From Lepraria neglecta (Eukaryota; Ascomycota; Lecanoromycetes; Lecanorales; Stereocaulaceae): 64,000 bases of DNA. Positions 10,568-24,831 of this stretch are shown here, in pieces. Within the stretch, counting starts at the first letter, position 1. Each line of letters starts with the position of its first letter. A program made the translations under genes and the position numbers. The stretch spans positions 4,588,001 through 4,652,000 of the forward strand of contig CM065649.1 of assembly GCA_033220425.1 (NCBI GenBank), read 5' to 3'. The notes under the pieces were generated by a model. It worked only from the letters and a program-made list of their open reading frames with translations. It ran no database searches and was not told the origin of the DNA.

Positions 10568-12793
10568 TCATGGAGCAATAGCCCCGTCAATTGGATCTGC
10601 ATCAACAGTGTGCCACCGATTCCATCTTGATGACCGCAAATCTTTCATGCGCTCCCCACCCAGACCAAGGTCTTCCAGCGACATAGGCTCGCCATTTGCG
10701 TCGCGGGAGTCAGGAACTGCCAGCTGCGTTACGAGAGCACCGGCCAGCATGAGGACTCCGAAGCTGTATGCATGCGTAAGTAACGATCCCACTGGCAAGG
10801 AATATGACTTACACAATAATCAAGTAGCCGAGAAAAAAGGAAGAAGGATCGGCCGCACCGGAAAGACCTACTATCAGCTGTCCTATCACTGAACCAAGCT
10901 TTCCGCTCGCAGCGGATAGTCCATGAGCTGTGCAACGGTACTCAGTCCTGAATTGCTCGGCCGGTATCTACATATTTCTCATGAGTATGACCTTTGGCAA
11001 GTATTTCAGAAGAGCAATGGGAACTCACGATGAAGGTGGTAGCATTGGGTCCTAGGTTGAAGAAGAATTGGCAGAACATATAGAGGGCTACCAGGCCCCA
11101 ATGCCCCTGACCTGTCTTCAGCAAAGGTTTGAACGTGATGCCGACGACGAAGAGTAAGACAGCCATGACAACGAAGAATAGGCTCTGGACTTTGACGGGC
11201 CGTGAGTGTTGTATGACATAGATCATCGCAAGTCCCCCCAAAAGAGCTGGAAGAGAGACTACTATTAGTGGGTGCCAAGCATTTCCCATCAAAATGGAAT
11301 AAACACTGCTTGTGGTGTCGACAGGCTTTGTTGCCGTCGTCTGGTCGTTGAAGATCTTCTGAATAGTCGCTGGCGACGACATACCCAGACCATAAAAAGA
11401 TACATCGAGCAGGAACCAGGTCGTCATAGTTCCAGCGAGATGAACCCAGTTACCGTCCTTACGGAAATATTGCCTGAAACCAGACCTCCACTTGGTGAAA
11501 GGTGATTCGCGGATTTTGTTGTCACCAGTTGCTGTAGATCTGAGTCGCGAAGTGTTCGCGCGTATGGGAGATGAGCTAGGTATAACATGCTGTTGGTGAG
11601 CGTCGACTGTCGGGCTGCTTGGCTGCTCAAGCAAGCGCCCATTATTCATAGGCAGATCTGCTGTTCCGTTTTGCCCTGCTGGCAAATCGGTACTCTGTCC
11701 TCCAGGTACGAAAGTACTTGACGTTGTATGACTGAATGGCTGACCATTGCCATTCTGAAGAGGTATTGGGCCATCTTCAACTAAGAAATACCCTTCGATA
11801 TCTCTCTTTGCCTTTTCCCAATCCGAAAGTACATCCATTGTATATCGGGGGCTTTCCGGGATCTGCAGACGTATTATCAAGGCTAGCAACGCAGGCAAGC
11901 CACCGATACCAACAATCCAGCGCCAAGCTTTGTCGACTGCTCGAAAGCACTCAGGACTTGTGCAGCTTCCGATATCCTTCATTTCAGCGTGGAACGACGC
12001 GGTCACTGCAACGGCAATCCAAGTACCCAGGAATTGTCCGAGGGGTTGCATGAAGAACAGCCATGCTAGCATACGCGAGCGTTGCAGCTTGGGTGCGAAC
12101 TCACTGACGATCGTAGCACTGAGTGGGTAATCTCCGCCAATTGCTACGAGACCGTCAACTTTTGCCACTCCTGCCGCTCTCCGTACCCAGGATGGAAGGT
12201 GTAAGACCTACCAAAACCCATAAAGAACCGCCAGATGAATGACCATCCTGTGATGCTCATGCTGTTATTGGAACCATCTGCAGCGGCGGCGAGGCCCAGT
12301 GTAGCCCACAGGATGATCAAGAGGAGCAGCCCGTACATCTTCTTGCGGCCAAACAAATCACCTAGAACACCAAAGGTGACTTGACCGATCGCCGAACCTG
12401 CCAAGGTGGCGCAAAGCAGAGCTATCGATATATTGCGAGGTATTCCAGCCTCTTGTTCGTCCCACCCACCCCAGTAGACAAATGATATCATGGGTAGGAC
12501 GGTGTTCACGGCGAAGATGTCATAGGCATCTGTGAGGAAGCCGGCGCCGGCAACAACCACGACCCAGACTTGGACAGGTCTGTCGTCTATGAGGCCGTAG
12601 ACTTGGTCACGGCGTGTCTTGAGGTTCTGATAGCGAGAAGGGTTTGCAAGTTAGTCAAAGCGGCACTTGGAGAAGCTTGATGTGCCGCTGAGAAGTTTGT
12701 TCTGTGGAACTGAGGCCGTCGGTTCAAGCGCAGGAAGTTCTTGGAAAGCTACAGCTATTGGAAAGAATTGAGATCATTGACTTACTGGCTCAT
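10568..12793 (-). CDS. Major facilitator phosphate:H+ symporter (Pho84-like)
   Basis: Six exons, complement(10568..10763, 10813..10967, 11029..12143, 12212..12626, 12667..12709, 12786..12793), give 643 residues. The order matches PHO84-type transporters: GFLTDAYDIF in helix 1, GQVTFGVLGDLFGRKK, then IGGDYPLSATIVSEF (built by splicing), PESPRYT after helix 6, and a late segment with IPAEQF, RCTAHGLSAASGKLG. It should import inorganic phosphate at the plasma membrane using the proton gradient. The loop between helices 6 and 7 is long (about 110 residues), Ser/Pro/Asn-rich and probably cytosolic, a plausible site of regulation. The first exon has only 8 coding bases. The start MSHSTEQTSQ follows from the only splice pattern that keeps frame. 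Confidence 0.9.
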
Positions 12794-13369
12794 GTTCAAA
12801 TGCTCTCGTCCGGTCTGTGATACGGTCTGTGATTCCTCCAAAGAGGAACGCATGAAACCTGGGACGATCACGCAGAGGCATTGCTGCGCACAGATCTCCA
12901 GCACGTTCCAGGGAAGCGTGGTTGAATTTTGGCGGGAAGACTTGGGTATTGAGCGTCAGTGGATCGACTATTCCAAGTATTAGCATCCATGGAAATATTG
13001 AGAGATGGGCCCTGACATGTATGTCAGCAATGACATGAAACAGGGAGCCGTCCAGTCATTGTAGTAACAGGCAGCTGTGCAAATTCGTCTCGTATTGCGG
13101 TGAGGCTGCGCCCAACTAGCGGCTGGCTGACCGCGAGGTTGCAAAGATGTTCGTAGATGCCCCACCATTGAGAACGGAAGACTCCGAATTCCATTGCAGC
13201 TCTGCGCAGCGAGGCCCTGTGACTTGGAGCTCCATCTATATGCAAGCCCCACCAGTATTGCCATCGCTTCCTAACGAGGCCTTCGAATCCTGTTTTACGA
13301 GTTCCCGTGTGGCTGTGTTTTAGGTAACGCCAACCCCATTAATGCTTTCGACGCCACAAACTACATTAA
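12794..13369. other. Intergenic; no supported gene
   Basis: This lies between the start of the phosphate transporter gene and the end of the NLR-type gene, both on the minus strand. Minus-strand open frames at 12980-13264 and 13024-13245 look weakly protein-like but match nothing I recognise. Confidence 0.3.
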
Positions 13370-16300
13370 TCATGTACCTGGCAGCTCCGGTGCAGGCGCA
13401 AGACTTTCTGACAGCTCCGATATTGACCGTTCAGAATTACTGCGCACCTGATTGAGGAGGTCTGATGGCTGCTGTCCTCTGACAGTAACACCGCCGGGCC
13501 AGTACTCGAGAAATTTTTTCTTGTCAGCACTAGTTAAAAATTGGATGTCGAGATACCTCAAATGTTCGTCCCTCTGGGAAGCAATCCTTAGCCTGCTTGT
13601 TATGCTGGAAAATGAGCCCGTTCTGCTCCCAGCAACCCCCGTCTCGGTCTCCGCCTCGGGCTCGTATTCCAATCTGATCATTGACGTAGTGGAACGTCTT
13701 GACTGGCTACTCAATGGCGTGAAAGAGGTTGCTATGAGAGTTCTGTGAGCCTCTAAAGCAAGTGGCTGGAGCGACGGTGAATCCACCTGGACTAGCCTCG
13801 AGCGCAATGGAGAAAGAGAGGTACTTACAATTTGCTCGAAAGTATTCCTTTGCGCAACGAACGCGAGAATTGGTGAAGAATGTCAGTGTGACGTGGTCCT
13901 GCTGACCTTCAATCGACCAAAGCCGTAAGTCTTGTTTGGAGCTCTCTTCCTCGCGATTCGAAGTGATGGCTTTGACTTGGCGAAGTAATAGGAGGCGTGA
14001 TCCATATATGAGACCCTGCAAGGCAAAGAAATCTACGAAAACTCATGTCAGCAGTGCCATTCGCAGAATTGATCACTTTGCCATCGTATGAAGTTGAGCA
14101 ACATGAGCTTACCAGATTCGTCTTGACAGCGATACATAGGGTGATCCCGCATCGGCCATGACTTTGAGGCATCTGAAAGTATGACTTGTTGCGTCTCGAG
14201 GAAAGAAACCGCATATCTCCGATCGATACCAGCGCTAGTCTCGGTATGCGGAATCGTGGGAGACAATTCTTGAGGTACTGGGGATATGGTCCGGTAAGTG
14301 CTGCCCAATTTGGAGATAGACCAATGACTCACTTTCACAAAGAACGCGGCTCTTTCTGTCGACCCGTGTAGAGTCGATGACCAGGGTTTCCGATGATGGT
14401 TGGCGATACGTGTGGATCATACAGGACCAGTGCCCTTGAATGTGATTACAGGAACTAAGCACATGCTGTTAGCTTTGCACAGTCCGGAGACAACGAAATA
14501 GACATCCCCTAACGATCATTCTTCGATTGATAATAGGAAAGGAAATGATCAACACCTATCTTCGGGCATGGGCGATTTCGATCTCGAGAACTAGAAAGTC
14601 GTCTGCGGATTGGTACACTTACACAGACACAGGGTTCCTGACCATCAGCGGCCCTTCAAGGGGCGGCGGCATAACAAACTCAGATGGCGTAGTGTTCGAG
14701 CTGAGCGGGCGCGTCCGCCCTGAGTCTCCTATTTGAGGGCTTGATCCAACACTGACAGGTTCCGAAGAGCTTGAGTAGCTGAGTTCAACGATTGAACGTC
14801 TGTCCAAATTCACACTCGCTAGATCGATCCGCCGCGACCTATCAATGCCCAAGTCGGCTTCTGGCCGTGTTCGACTGATTATTACCCATTTGATGCAACA
14901 TTGAGTATGCGTGATTTTTCTGAATAGCCTGGGGAAAGCATCCAGGATGCTTGAGCCACAATCTTCGGGACGATAGAGTACAAAATATGCGACAGCTATG
15001 TCAGCCTCCGCTAGTGTACTCTGCAAGATCTTCTAGATGTCAGCCTCTTTCCCACAATGGTGTGTCTCATTAATAAGACATGGGGCAGATATTTCTTGCC
15101 ACGAGCATAAGACGCCTTTGTCCTAGCACCTTATGTTTACAGACCGGTTTCTTACCTTCCAGAGACTCACTGAGCAATTGGAATGGCCGAAAAATGACTC
15201 CCCTTGTTCCCGATATTCTCGCAACCATGGTTTGAACGCATCTGGTTGTTGGCAGAGTAGCTGATACAGAAGAACCCGAATCAAAGCCGTGACATTGTTT
15301 CGTCGACGGTCCTGAGCTGCACAGAAAAAGTAGGCCAACGCCCTTTGTTGGGACGATCTTTCTACCTTGTCCGTCAAGGCATTGATCAGAGATATCGTAA
15401 GCGGTGTCTTGCCCTGCCCGTCTTCCCCATGGACCCAAAGAACGAGATCGTTGTCTTCGTTAAGCCATTTGGTATAGGCCTCATCGGCAGACACCCACTC
15501 GTAGGTCTTATGGGTATCCTCTCCAATCTGCTTTTGAAATTTAAGCTTGTCCTGTAAGGGGTTCTCCCCACACAATGCGTGCAAACTCTTTACTTCGGAT
15601 TCGGAAGCAACATCTGTCGATTTAGCACTGTCAGCTAGTACTTTCAATAGAAGGGACGAGTTCCTCACCAGTGTTACTATTAGGTAAATGTCGTGCTGCA
15701 CGATTTTGGTCAGCAAAGACTGGATGCAACGGCTTGGTCATGAGACTCACGGTTCAGGCGGGCTCTGGTTCGACTGGGAGCTTGCGTAATCATAGTCTTA
15801 AGTTGAGATAGAATCCTCTTGTAATTCGGGTCATCGGGAGAAGAGTACTTGTTTAAGCGGAAGTGATCTGCTGCCAGGCCAAAGCTCTCGAAACCATCTA
15901 TGGTACCTTGGTCCTGGTTTACCACAATTTGCTACCACAAGTTTTCAGCTATTGTTTTGCCCCCGGACGTAGAATTTTGGTAAATAACCCTTCATGCAGT
16001 GCAATGATACGTATGTATGAGTTGTGTATGTGTACAATGATACCTGTAGCATGTGTGTGGTTGTGTGAAAGCTGGGGAGGAGAGTTTTTTCGTGACATTG
16101 GATCCGGGCAAAAAACTGGGCAAGAAGAACAAGACGGTGGTAGACTCACATGATGTCTGATCGGAGATCCCAAGACACGCCCAATGTTCGATTTGTGTTG
16201 CTCGAAAAAGCAGCATAATGGAATATGTTGGCGATTAACTATGCGGACGAAGTCTCTACGCTGCTCCCTCAAGGCCTGGGGAGTTGTCTCGTAGATGGCC

Positions 16301-17058
16301 GAGCTGCCCCTATCAACAAGAGACAGAATATTCCCTATTATCTTCGCGTATGATTGGGCTTCTGAGGCTCTGAAAGGGGTTCCAAGGAATATAATTCCTG
16401 CGACACAATCGACGATATCTTTCCCCTGATATGGTGTTCCTTGAGTCGCAACGGTCCAGTCTTCTCTGTGTGTTCTGGCTGTGATGATAGCTTTTTCGAG
16501 TACGATACCTAGATGCTTGTCAATGCTACCTGATACTTGACCTTTGACGGGGCAGTGGTGGTGGGGGATGACTGACCACCGAAACAGTGACAAATAAACA
16601 CTATTGCTCGTTGCGGTGCTTCCTGTAGAGCAAAATTAATAAACAGCTGATAGTGAAGAAAATTAAACATCCAGTACCTTCCGTACGGTACGCAAAGAGT
16701 CAAGAAGTTGGTCTGCCACTGTTGAGCAGCGCTGATCGATGCTGTCCCTGCCGATCCATTTAGATTCCCAGCCAAACCGCATTATGCGCGCTGTTGGTGC
16801 TGCATCGGGAAGCATTTCCGAATGCTTCAGCCAATTTACACCATTTGTCTCCCAAGTTTCGTCGGCGTCAGCACCGATGCCATGAATCGCGATGACACTA
16901 GTATCCATGTAAGATATCATGAGCTCGAACTTTAGACATCAAGCAATTTCATCGACTTACTCCACTTCAGCCTCGGAGGCCTCGGGCTCAGACAGAACAG
17001 CTATCCCAGCTTTCGGCAGCGAGTTAGAATTCTCACGGGAGCGAGTCGGGCTCGCCAT
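13370..17058 (-). CDS. NLR-type protein: SesB-like hydrolase, NACHT NTPase, PH-like C-terminus
   Basis: Eleven exons, complement(13370..13791, 13829..14032, 14113..14277, 14333..14454, 14623..15032, 15156..15613, 15751..15931, 16150..16508, 16577..16622, 16678..16897, 16961..17058), total 895 codons in one frame. Residues about 30-300 are a SesB-like alpha/beta hydrolase: AIHGIGADADETW, the nucleophile-elbow region FICHCFGG (Cys where the family has Ser), FLGTPFRA and the His region LAADHFRLNKY. The NACHT module follows, with Walker A GEDGQGKT. Walker B is degenerate, YFVLYRPEDCG instead of the usual VDALDEC. The exon 14623..15032 runs from NACHT into a Ser-rich linker and PPPLEGPLMVRNP, the start of a PH-like C-terminal part (about 570-894), so the fusion is not two adjacent genes. 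There are no ankyrin, WD or TPR repeats. Related proteins act in non-self recognition and cell death. Confidence 0.82.
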
Positions 17059-17439
17059 GTTCTTCTTGCTGCATTAGCAATTGGATGGGTGACGGTGATG
17101 TACATGCGTGCTCTTAACCTGGCTCCATGGTACCCTAGTAATCAAGACGATGACCATGAGTCAGGAAATATCATAATGCCTGCTCTCAGCCTTGGAAGCT
17201 CGACGATAAGGATCGTGACACGTAGGCCGACGGCAGAGATATGGAAACTTATATGTAAAATACGCTAGCTTCGATGATTATTACAAGTCTTCTCTGGGCC
17301 GTCCTCGACCTTGAAGACCACTCGACATGGTCAAAGATGACTAGCCATTAACCAACCCTTGCTACACACGGCACAAACATAGGAGGCGAGAACAACCTCC
17401 TCGAAGAGATTCTCAAAGCTACATTTGCGACCAACAACC
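17059..17439. other. Intergenic, divergent promoter region
   Basis: This lies between the NLR-type gene (minus) and the DUF6601-like gene (plus) and probably holds both promoters. No repeat or RNA gene was seen. Confidence 0.4.
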
Positions 17440-18494
17440 ATGCATGAACCCTTTGACCAAGAACATCAACTTGATCACACAGGGTTTGACCCACCAGGTT
17501 CCAAAGGTGACGGTCGACTACCTGGACAGCCTCTGATAACAACTGCTTCTGACTCTGATATCTTGTTTGACTTTCTTCAGGGAGATCTTCGAAGTTCAGA
17601 TCTGGACAAGATGGCACCATATCTGTGGTTGATGGCTACTCGGTCAGGCTCAAACATTTCGCCATTACATCATCAGAAAATCAAGGGCCGGCGTATTTTA
17701 ATCACAGAAGATCCAAGATTGCACCTCGTCTGGATTGATGATCGTACGTTTGTGCTCAAATGCTGTTGGTAAGTGCTAATCGGCTGGTAGGTATATTCAT
17801 CAAGCCGTTACCAAAATACCTACTCTCCTATGATTTTTGGACGAAGTTTTTACTCCTGCCAGCAGCAATCCCTACGAATGCGAACGCAAACCCCACTCCT
17901 TCATCATCAGACATCCGAAAAGAAGCACTCGCTAGCGCTGCGCTTGGCCTTCTGCGCTCGTACTCATTTCTCATCAGGCATGAGTCCGACCTAAATATTG
18001 CACTTCAATATCGCCTCTTGCCAGAGAATGCATCCTTCGAATCTTTCTGTCACTTCTCATCTCGCTTTGCTAGCATAACGGATCCCGAGGTATCCTTGCG
18101 CTACCACTATGGTGAGCTGCGCCTTACACGTCTCAATTTCTGGTCGAAGGTCTTGCTTGGCCGTTGGGACTATGAAACGGTCCATCGTCAATATTCGGAG
18201 TACTTCCAGCAATTCTATGCACCTCTTTTATTTGTCTTCGGGATCTTTTCTGTCATTCTTGGCGCTATGCAGGTAGAGATGGCGATTGAGAGTCTGGAGA
18301 ATAGCTCGTCGAGCCCGCGTCAGTGGCCCAGCTTCTGGACCTTTTCGCGAGGCTTTAGTGTTTTCAGTATCGCCCTCATTGGGGTTGCTGCTCTAGGATT
18401 GCTAGCACTGTTGATGAGAAGAGTGGTCGTAGAGTTGCTGTATGCTCTCGCCCATCGAAGGGAAAAGCAACATAATTATGTTTCCTCGAGATAG
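17440..18494 (+). CDS. Fungal membrane protein, DUF6601-like
   Basis: Exons 17440..17743 and 17791..18494 give 335 residues. The family core is RLHLVWIDDR joined by splicing to IFIKPLPKYLLSYDFW, then GLLRSYSFLIRHESDLNIA and the conserved stretch GELRLTRLNFWSK. Two hydrophobic helices near the C-terminus (about 255-275 and 300-325) predict a membrane anchor with a large cytosolic N-terminal part. I associate this pattern with DUF6601, a fungal family without known function. The ATG at 17440 gives an N-terminus of about 60 residues without similarity; a later ATG (near KMAPYLWLM) is possible. Confidence 0.82.
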
Positions 18495-19057
18495 GAGGTC
18501 GGCTACTATGTTAGTCAAAGAAGACACTGTTCTATAGGTCTTTGCAAGAGGCATTTGGAGAATTATCATACTGACATGAGCCATGGTCGAATACATCTAA
18601 CCACTAGTCGAAGCAGTTCAGGCGCGGGTTGGACTTTTGAATGCCTCAGCAAAATCCTAATTTTCGGAACGTACAGAGAACACTCGCAGGGTCTTTGAGC
18701 TGGGAGAACACCGCAAAGCCGCGAGATGCTGTGATAGATTCGTTATTGGGGCGCAGCACTAGGTGTTCACTGCGCCTTGCCTAACTTCGCAATAAGTTGC
18801 ATACCGTGTCCATAATGTGGCTTAGCGCCGGCTTTTCAGCTCCCGCACACCTCTGGTCGTCCATCCCCCATGCCCGGCTTCCCACAAATACTGTCTATTA
18901 ATCTGATGGAAGAAAAACATAACAGCCCCTGTTAAATATTAGGGTATACGCTCAAAGCAAGTGATGATAAGGCTGAGAAAGCACGATGTCTTTGTATGCG
19001 GAATAGATCTACGTTGCTAGATGAGTCAGCTTAGGGGGAAAAAGAGCTAGCAGTGTC
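18495..19057. other. Intergenic; nothing recognised
   Basis: Moderately AT-rich sequence with several stop codons in every frame. I see no RNA gene, repeat or coding signature. Confidence 0.3.
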
Positions 19058-21351
19058 ATGATGTGCGTGGTCGACTTGTATGATGTTGTCTTTCAAGATG
19101 GGACTCGTCAAACAAGAGAACGCCTGATAAACTGCTCTCGCGGAACATCTACACAGCCTTGCCGCCATGCCAGACGAATAAACACCTTCGAGGAACGTCT
19201 GGCGTCGGCTACAGAAGAATTTGCTGCTGAGAATCAATTAGATCACCATGTTGTAACATGTCCAAAATCTGAGAGGTCTCGCTCTGGTGGGGACGATAGG
19301 GACAAGCCAAAGGGTTTAATTTCGAGTCTGTTCAGCACTTTCAAGCCAGCTTCTTCAAAACCAGTGAAGAATGTATTTGCCGAAAACAGACGAATGCTAC
19401 CGCGACAAGTTAATCAACCAACAGCGATCTTTTATCCACCACGTTCACCAACGCCACCAATTCCGCCACAACTGTCAACCAGCTCCAAGTCGCCAGAGCT
19501 AATACCCATTAGACCTCAACGGGAACATCACCCTCGCCCTCGCCCTTGCGATCGTGAGCGTGAGCGTGAGGCAAGACCTGGGAGGCGACCGGTACGGCTA
19601 GTCGAGTTGAAAGACCATTCGAGTGGTGAAGACGAATCGCCCCCTCCAACGATGTTACGTCGACATCAAAGAGGACCTCGAAGTGTTTCGCCAATAGATA
19701 GGTATGAGGCAGAGAAAATGGTTACTATGGAGAAGGAACGTAGACGTCGTGAGGAAAGGTTGTAAGGGAAGAGCGTGAAGCCCTTGAGCGAGCTACTCAC
19801 TTAGAAAGATACGAGCGTCCTGAAAGAGAGCGTGAGGAGGCACAAAGACGAATTGAATTCGAAGAAAAAAGACGGATTGAATCTGTAGAGAGAGCAAGAA
19901 GACGTGATTAACGAGAGGAATACGAGCGACAACAAGCGCGAGATCGAGCTAGGAAAAAACCATGATTCGGAGCGAACCAGATTGTATGAATCACGAAGAC
20001 ATCAAGAGGAGGAGGATTTCAAGAGATTGAGAATCGCTAGACTACATAGCGCTGATGTATCTCGACGGTCTCGTCATGAGACTGCCCAATGCTATGGAGA
20101 AAATAGGGAAGGTAGAGGAGAACGCTTTATAAGGGAAGCGATTGAGAGAGAACGTCGAACACAAGCCAAAGAACGAGACTTTTCCTCCTCAAGTTCTTCT
20201 CAGACTAAAAGCTGCTCGAGGCTACCGCCGAGTGGAATGGACATGTGAGAGTGAATACATTGACAGGTTTAGTTTTCGATGCATGCGTCATCGTGGACAT
20301 GAACGCCGCTGACCAATACCCATTTTTTAGGATTGCGGAGAGGAACTGTACTGGGATATAAAAGGGATAACCCAAGAAAGAGCCGAGGAGCTTGCGTATT
20401 ACCTAAATTCCCCAGCTTCAAGCCATCTAGCCGGCAATGAGCCCAGAAACTCACCCGCCAGTTATAGGACCAGTGGCACCTCCTGTTGCTCATTCATCAG
20501 TACCACAATGAAGTAATCCCAACAGATACATTCCACAATCCAGACCTCCTTCGAGTCAAAATGCTGTGCTTTCGGTCAAGCCTGTGCATATACATCGAAA
20601 CCCTATTCCTCGATATCTTGAAATATGCATCAACACGGGTAACTACATCAAGACTTTAGGAGAGCTAGATATCACCAATGTCAGTAGCGATGGAGACCTT
20701 TTCAGGAAAATAGTGGATATCTACCGCGAAAACGGAGCCGGGTACGGGTCAATACATTGTAATCTTCCAAAACGTTTCCGACGTCTCGAAAAATCAGAAG
20801 TTTCAATGGCATTTTCAAAAACCGGCTTCGGTTATCTTTCGAAAGGTAAGCTTATTTTCAAGTCCTAAAAGCTGCGAACTCCGCTTAATCGCTCCCAGTT
20901 TATACTAGACGAAGGCACCCACGTAGCACTTCTCGAGCGACAAGTCTCATCTCCCTGCGAAGTATCCTCCCAAAGATACTAATACAGGCCCTGTCCACCA
21001 AATCCAAACGAAGTTCCAATCCCAGACCATCTCTTCTTCCACCTCTTTTTCCAGTCTAACGGCCACGACACGGGGAAATGGATGCACAGATTACCCAAAA
21101 AGCTCAAAGACAGTATCTATAGCAACACCAACGAATTCCCTACCGGGTGGGGCACCCATATGACAGAAAGCCCGAATTTTCATGTTATATTTATCATGGT
21201 GTTTCTTGGTTTAGTGGTCTCGGGTGTGTTGTCGATATTGTGGGCGATTTTTATGAGAGATGAGCAGGGCGCTTTTGGTGTTGGTAGCTATTTCGCTACT
21301 GTGCAGGCGGCTTGGATGGCTGCTATGTACTTCAAGTGGAGTCAAGAGTGA
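19058..21351 (+). pseudogene. Decayed gene for a charged Arg/Glu-rich protein with C-terminal membrane domain
   Basis: Coding-like pieces lie in different frames along one strand. 19058-19765 encodes a Pro/Arg-rich part ending in a run of Glu and Arg. The same repeat-like charged helix continues to about 19911 and again from 19904 to 20248 in other frames. After that come RRVEWTCE, then EELYWDIKG near 20340, then 20566-20868 (RYLEICINTGNYIKTLGELDI) and 21082-21351 (WLNRLPKK-like MHRLPKKLKDSI, then two hydrophobic helices). This order is that of a common Pezizomycotina family with a charged middle and a C-terminal two-helix membrane domain; its function is unknown. A clear frame change near 19762 and an in-frame stop near 19909 cannot be removed by any splice I could find. 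Confidence 0.65.
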
Positions 21352-21548
21352 ATTTGATATCCAACAGATCACCTAGATCGATTACGGGGTAACTCGTGAG
21401 GTCTGCCTAGGGCAGGAAGCAAATGGCTCCCCCAAGTTAATAATGTTACAGAAAGAAGCAGAGTGGGTATCTGAACGCAACACCGATGCTAAAGCCTCCA
21501 GAAAGCCACCTTTGTCCCATCCCGAACATAAGAAAAAAAGCATTAGAA

Positions 21549-23836
<2,288 letters not shown>

Positions 23837-24208
23837 ATGCCAGCACCATCTCCCCTCCCAGAATACTTGTACAAGATCCTCCCAGAGGCACCACCGGATC
23901 CGCTCCCATCTAATTTGCCATTGTCAGCTCTTGACGCTAAAGACGGCTTCATTCATCTCTCCACGGCTGAACAAACGCCGGCTACTGCTGGTCGCTTCTT
24001 CTCGAAGACCAACTCGCTGTCGCTGCTGAAGATTCCACTAGCTCGCATCGAGAAGAATGTGAAATGGGAAGAGGCGAGTAGCGGTTGCTTCGCGCATCTT
24101 TACGGGGCAGAGTTCGGTCGGAAACAAATTGTCGAGGCCAAAGACTTTATGAAAGGGGAGAATGAGGAGTGGACCAATGTTCTGGAGAAGGATGCGTGGC
24201 TCCATTGA
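23837..24208 (+). CDS. DUF952 family protein
   Basis: Single-exon gene of 123 residues. The motif order fits DUF952: YLYKILPEAP near the start, then LSALDAKDGFIHLSTAEQTPATAGRFF, a middle beta stretch (LSLLKIPLARIEKNVKWEE) and the final GCFAHLYG. The strongest signature is DGFIHLS, shared with bacterial and fungal members. The family is small and globular; its biochemical role is not established. There is no signal peptide or membrane helix, so it is probably soluble. Confidence 0.88.
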   Translation: MPAPSPLPEYLYKILPEAPPDPLPSNLPLSALDAKDGFIHLSTAEQTPATAGRFFSKTNSLSLLKIPLARIEKNVKWEEASSGCFAHLYGAEFGRKQIVEAKDFMKGENEEWTNVLEKDAWLH

Positions 24209-24536
24209 ACTTGTTTCCAGGTTGTAATGCGGTATGACGCGTGCGAAACAGCAACTTCATTCCGGTCGACCTGCAGCAACAATCTCATACCATGCGGAGA
24301 ATGAGAAACCTATCCACACAAATGCATCGATCCGTGGGGTTGGACTAATGCCGCTTACTCCAAGGCTGCTTTCAGGCTTTAGGTTTTGGAAAGGTCTTGA
24401 ATGGTGCCATCGCGGCTGCTGATTACAATCACGAAAGAATTGTTCCTGAATTCTGTACAATCTCCCATGACTGTGCCGATGTGAACGGAGCTATCTGTAC
24501 GGCAGTGGTGTTGATTTTTGGGTCTCGACTGGTTCT

Positions 24537-24613
24537 AGGTTGATACTTAATGGTATTAGGTTCGATTCCTAATGGCGCTGGTACAATGGTGTTACTGTTT
24601 TGCGTTCTTCTTT
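24537..24613 (+). repeat. 77-bp direct repeat, copy 1, with tRNA T-arm-like hairpin
   Basis: Identical over 77 bp to 24755-24831. It contains GGTTCGATTCC, a perfect match to the pol III B-box form, set in a 5-bp stem with a 7-base loop (TTAGG, TTCGATT, CCTAA), which is the geometry of a tRNA T arm. No matching acceptor 5' half was found upstream, so it is not a complete tRNA. Confidence 0.8.
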
Positions 24614-24754
24614 GGCAGCGCCATTAGCCGCAGGTCTTTAAAGTTCTTAACCGGGAACAGCCGTGGTTCGAAATCCGTGCAGTGATCCTGCGAAATGTTC
24701 ATTTGGTTGGCTTACCGTCCGGGGCTGACGCCTGTTGATTGTGGTCGTGGTTCC

Positions 24755-24831
24755 AGGTTGATACTTAATGGTATTAGGTTCGATTCCTAATGGCGCTGGT
24801 ACAATGGTGTTACTGTTTTGCGTTCTTCTTT
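24755..24831 (+). repeat. 77-bp direct repeat, copy 2, with tRNA T-arm-like hairpin
   Basis: Exact second copy, 218 bases downstream of the first. The absence of differences suggests a recent duplication or gene conversion. Flanks differ on both sides, which sets the 77-bp limit. Confidence 0.8.

Noticed and set aside
12980-13264. Small gene downstream of the NLR-type gene
   Set aside because: Two overlapping minus frames look partly protein-like, but neither shows a family or splice support.
13370-15032. PH-like part as a separate gene
   Set aside because: One exon carries the end of NACHT and the beginning of the PH-like part in one frame, and all eleven exons sum to a single open frame.
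24537-24831. Complete tRNA gene in the repeats
   Set aside because: The T arm and B-box are perfect, but no acceptor, D arm and anticodon arm at proper distance could be folded with it.
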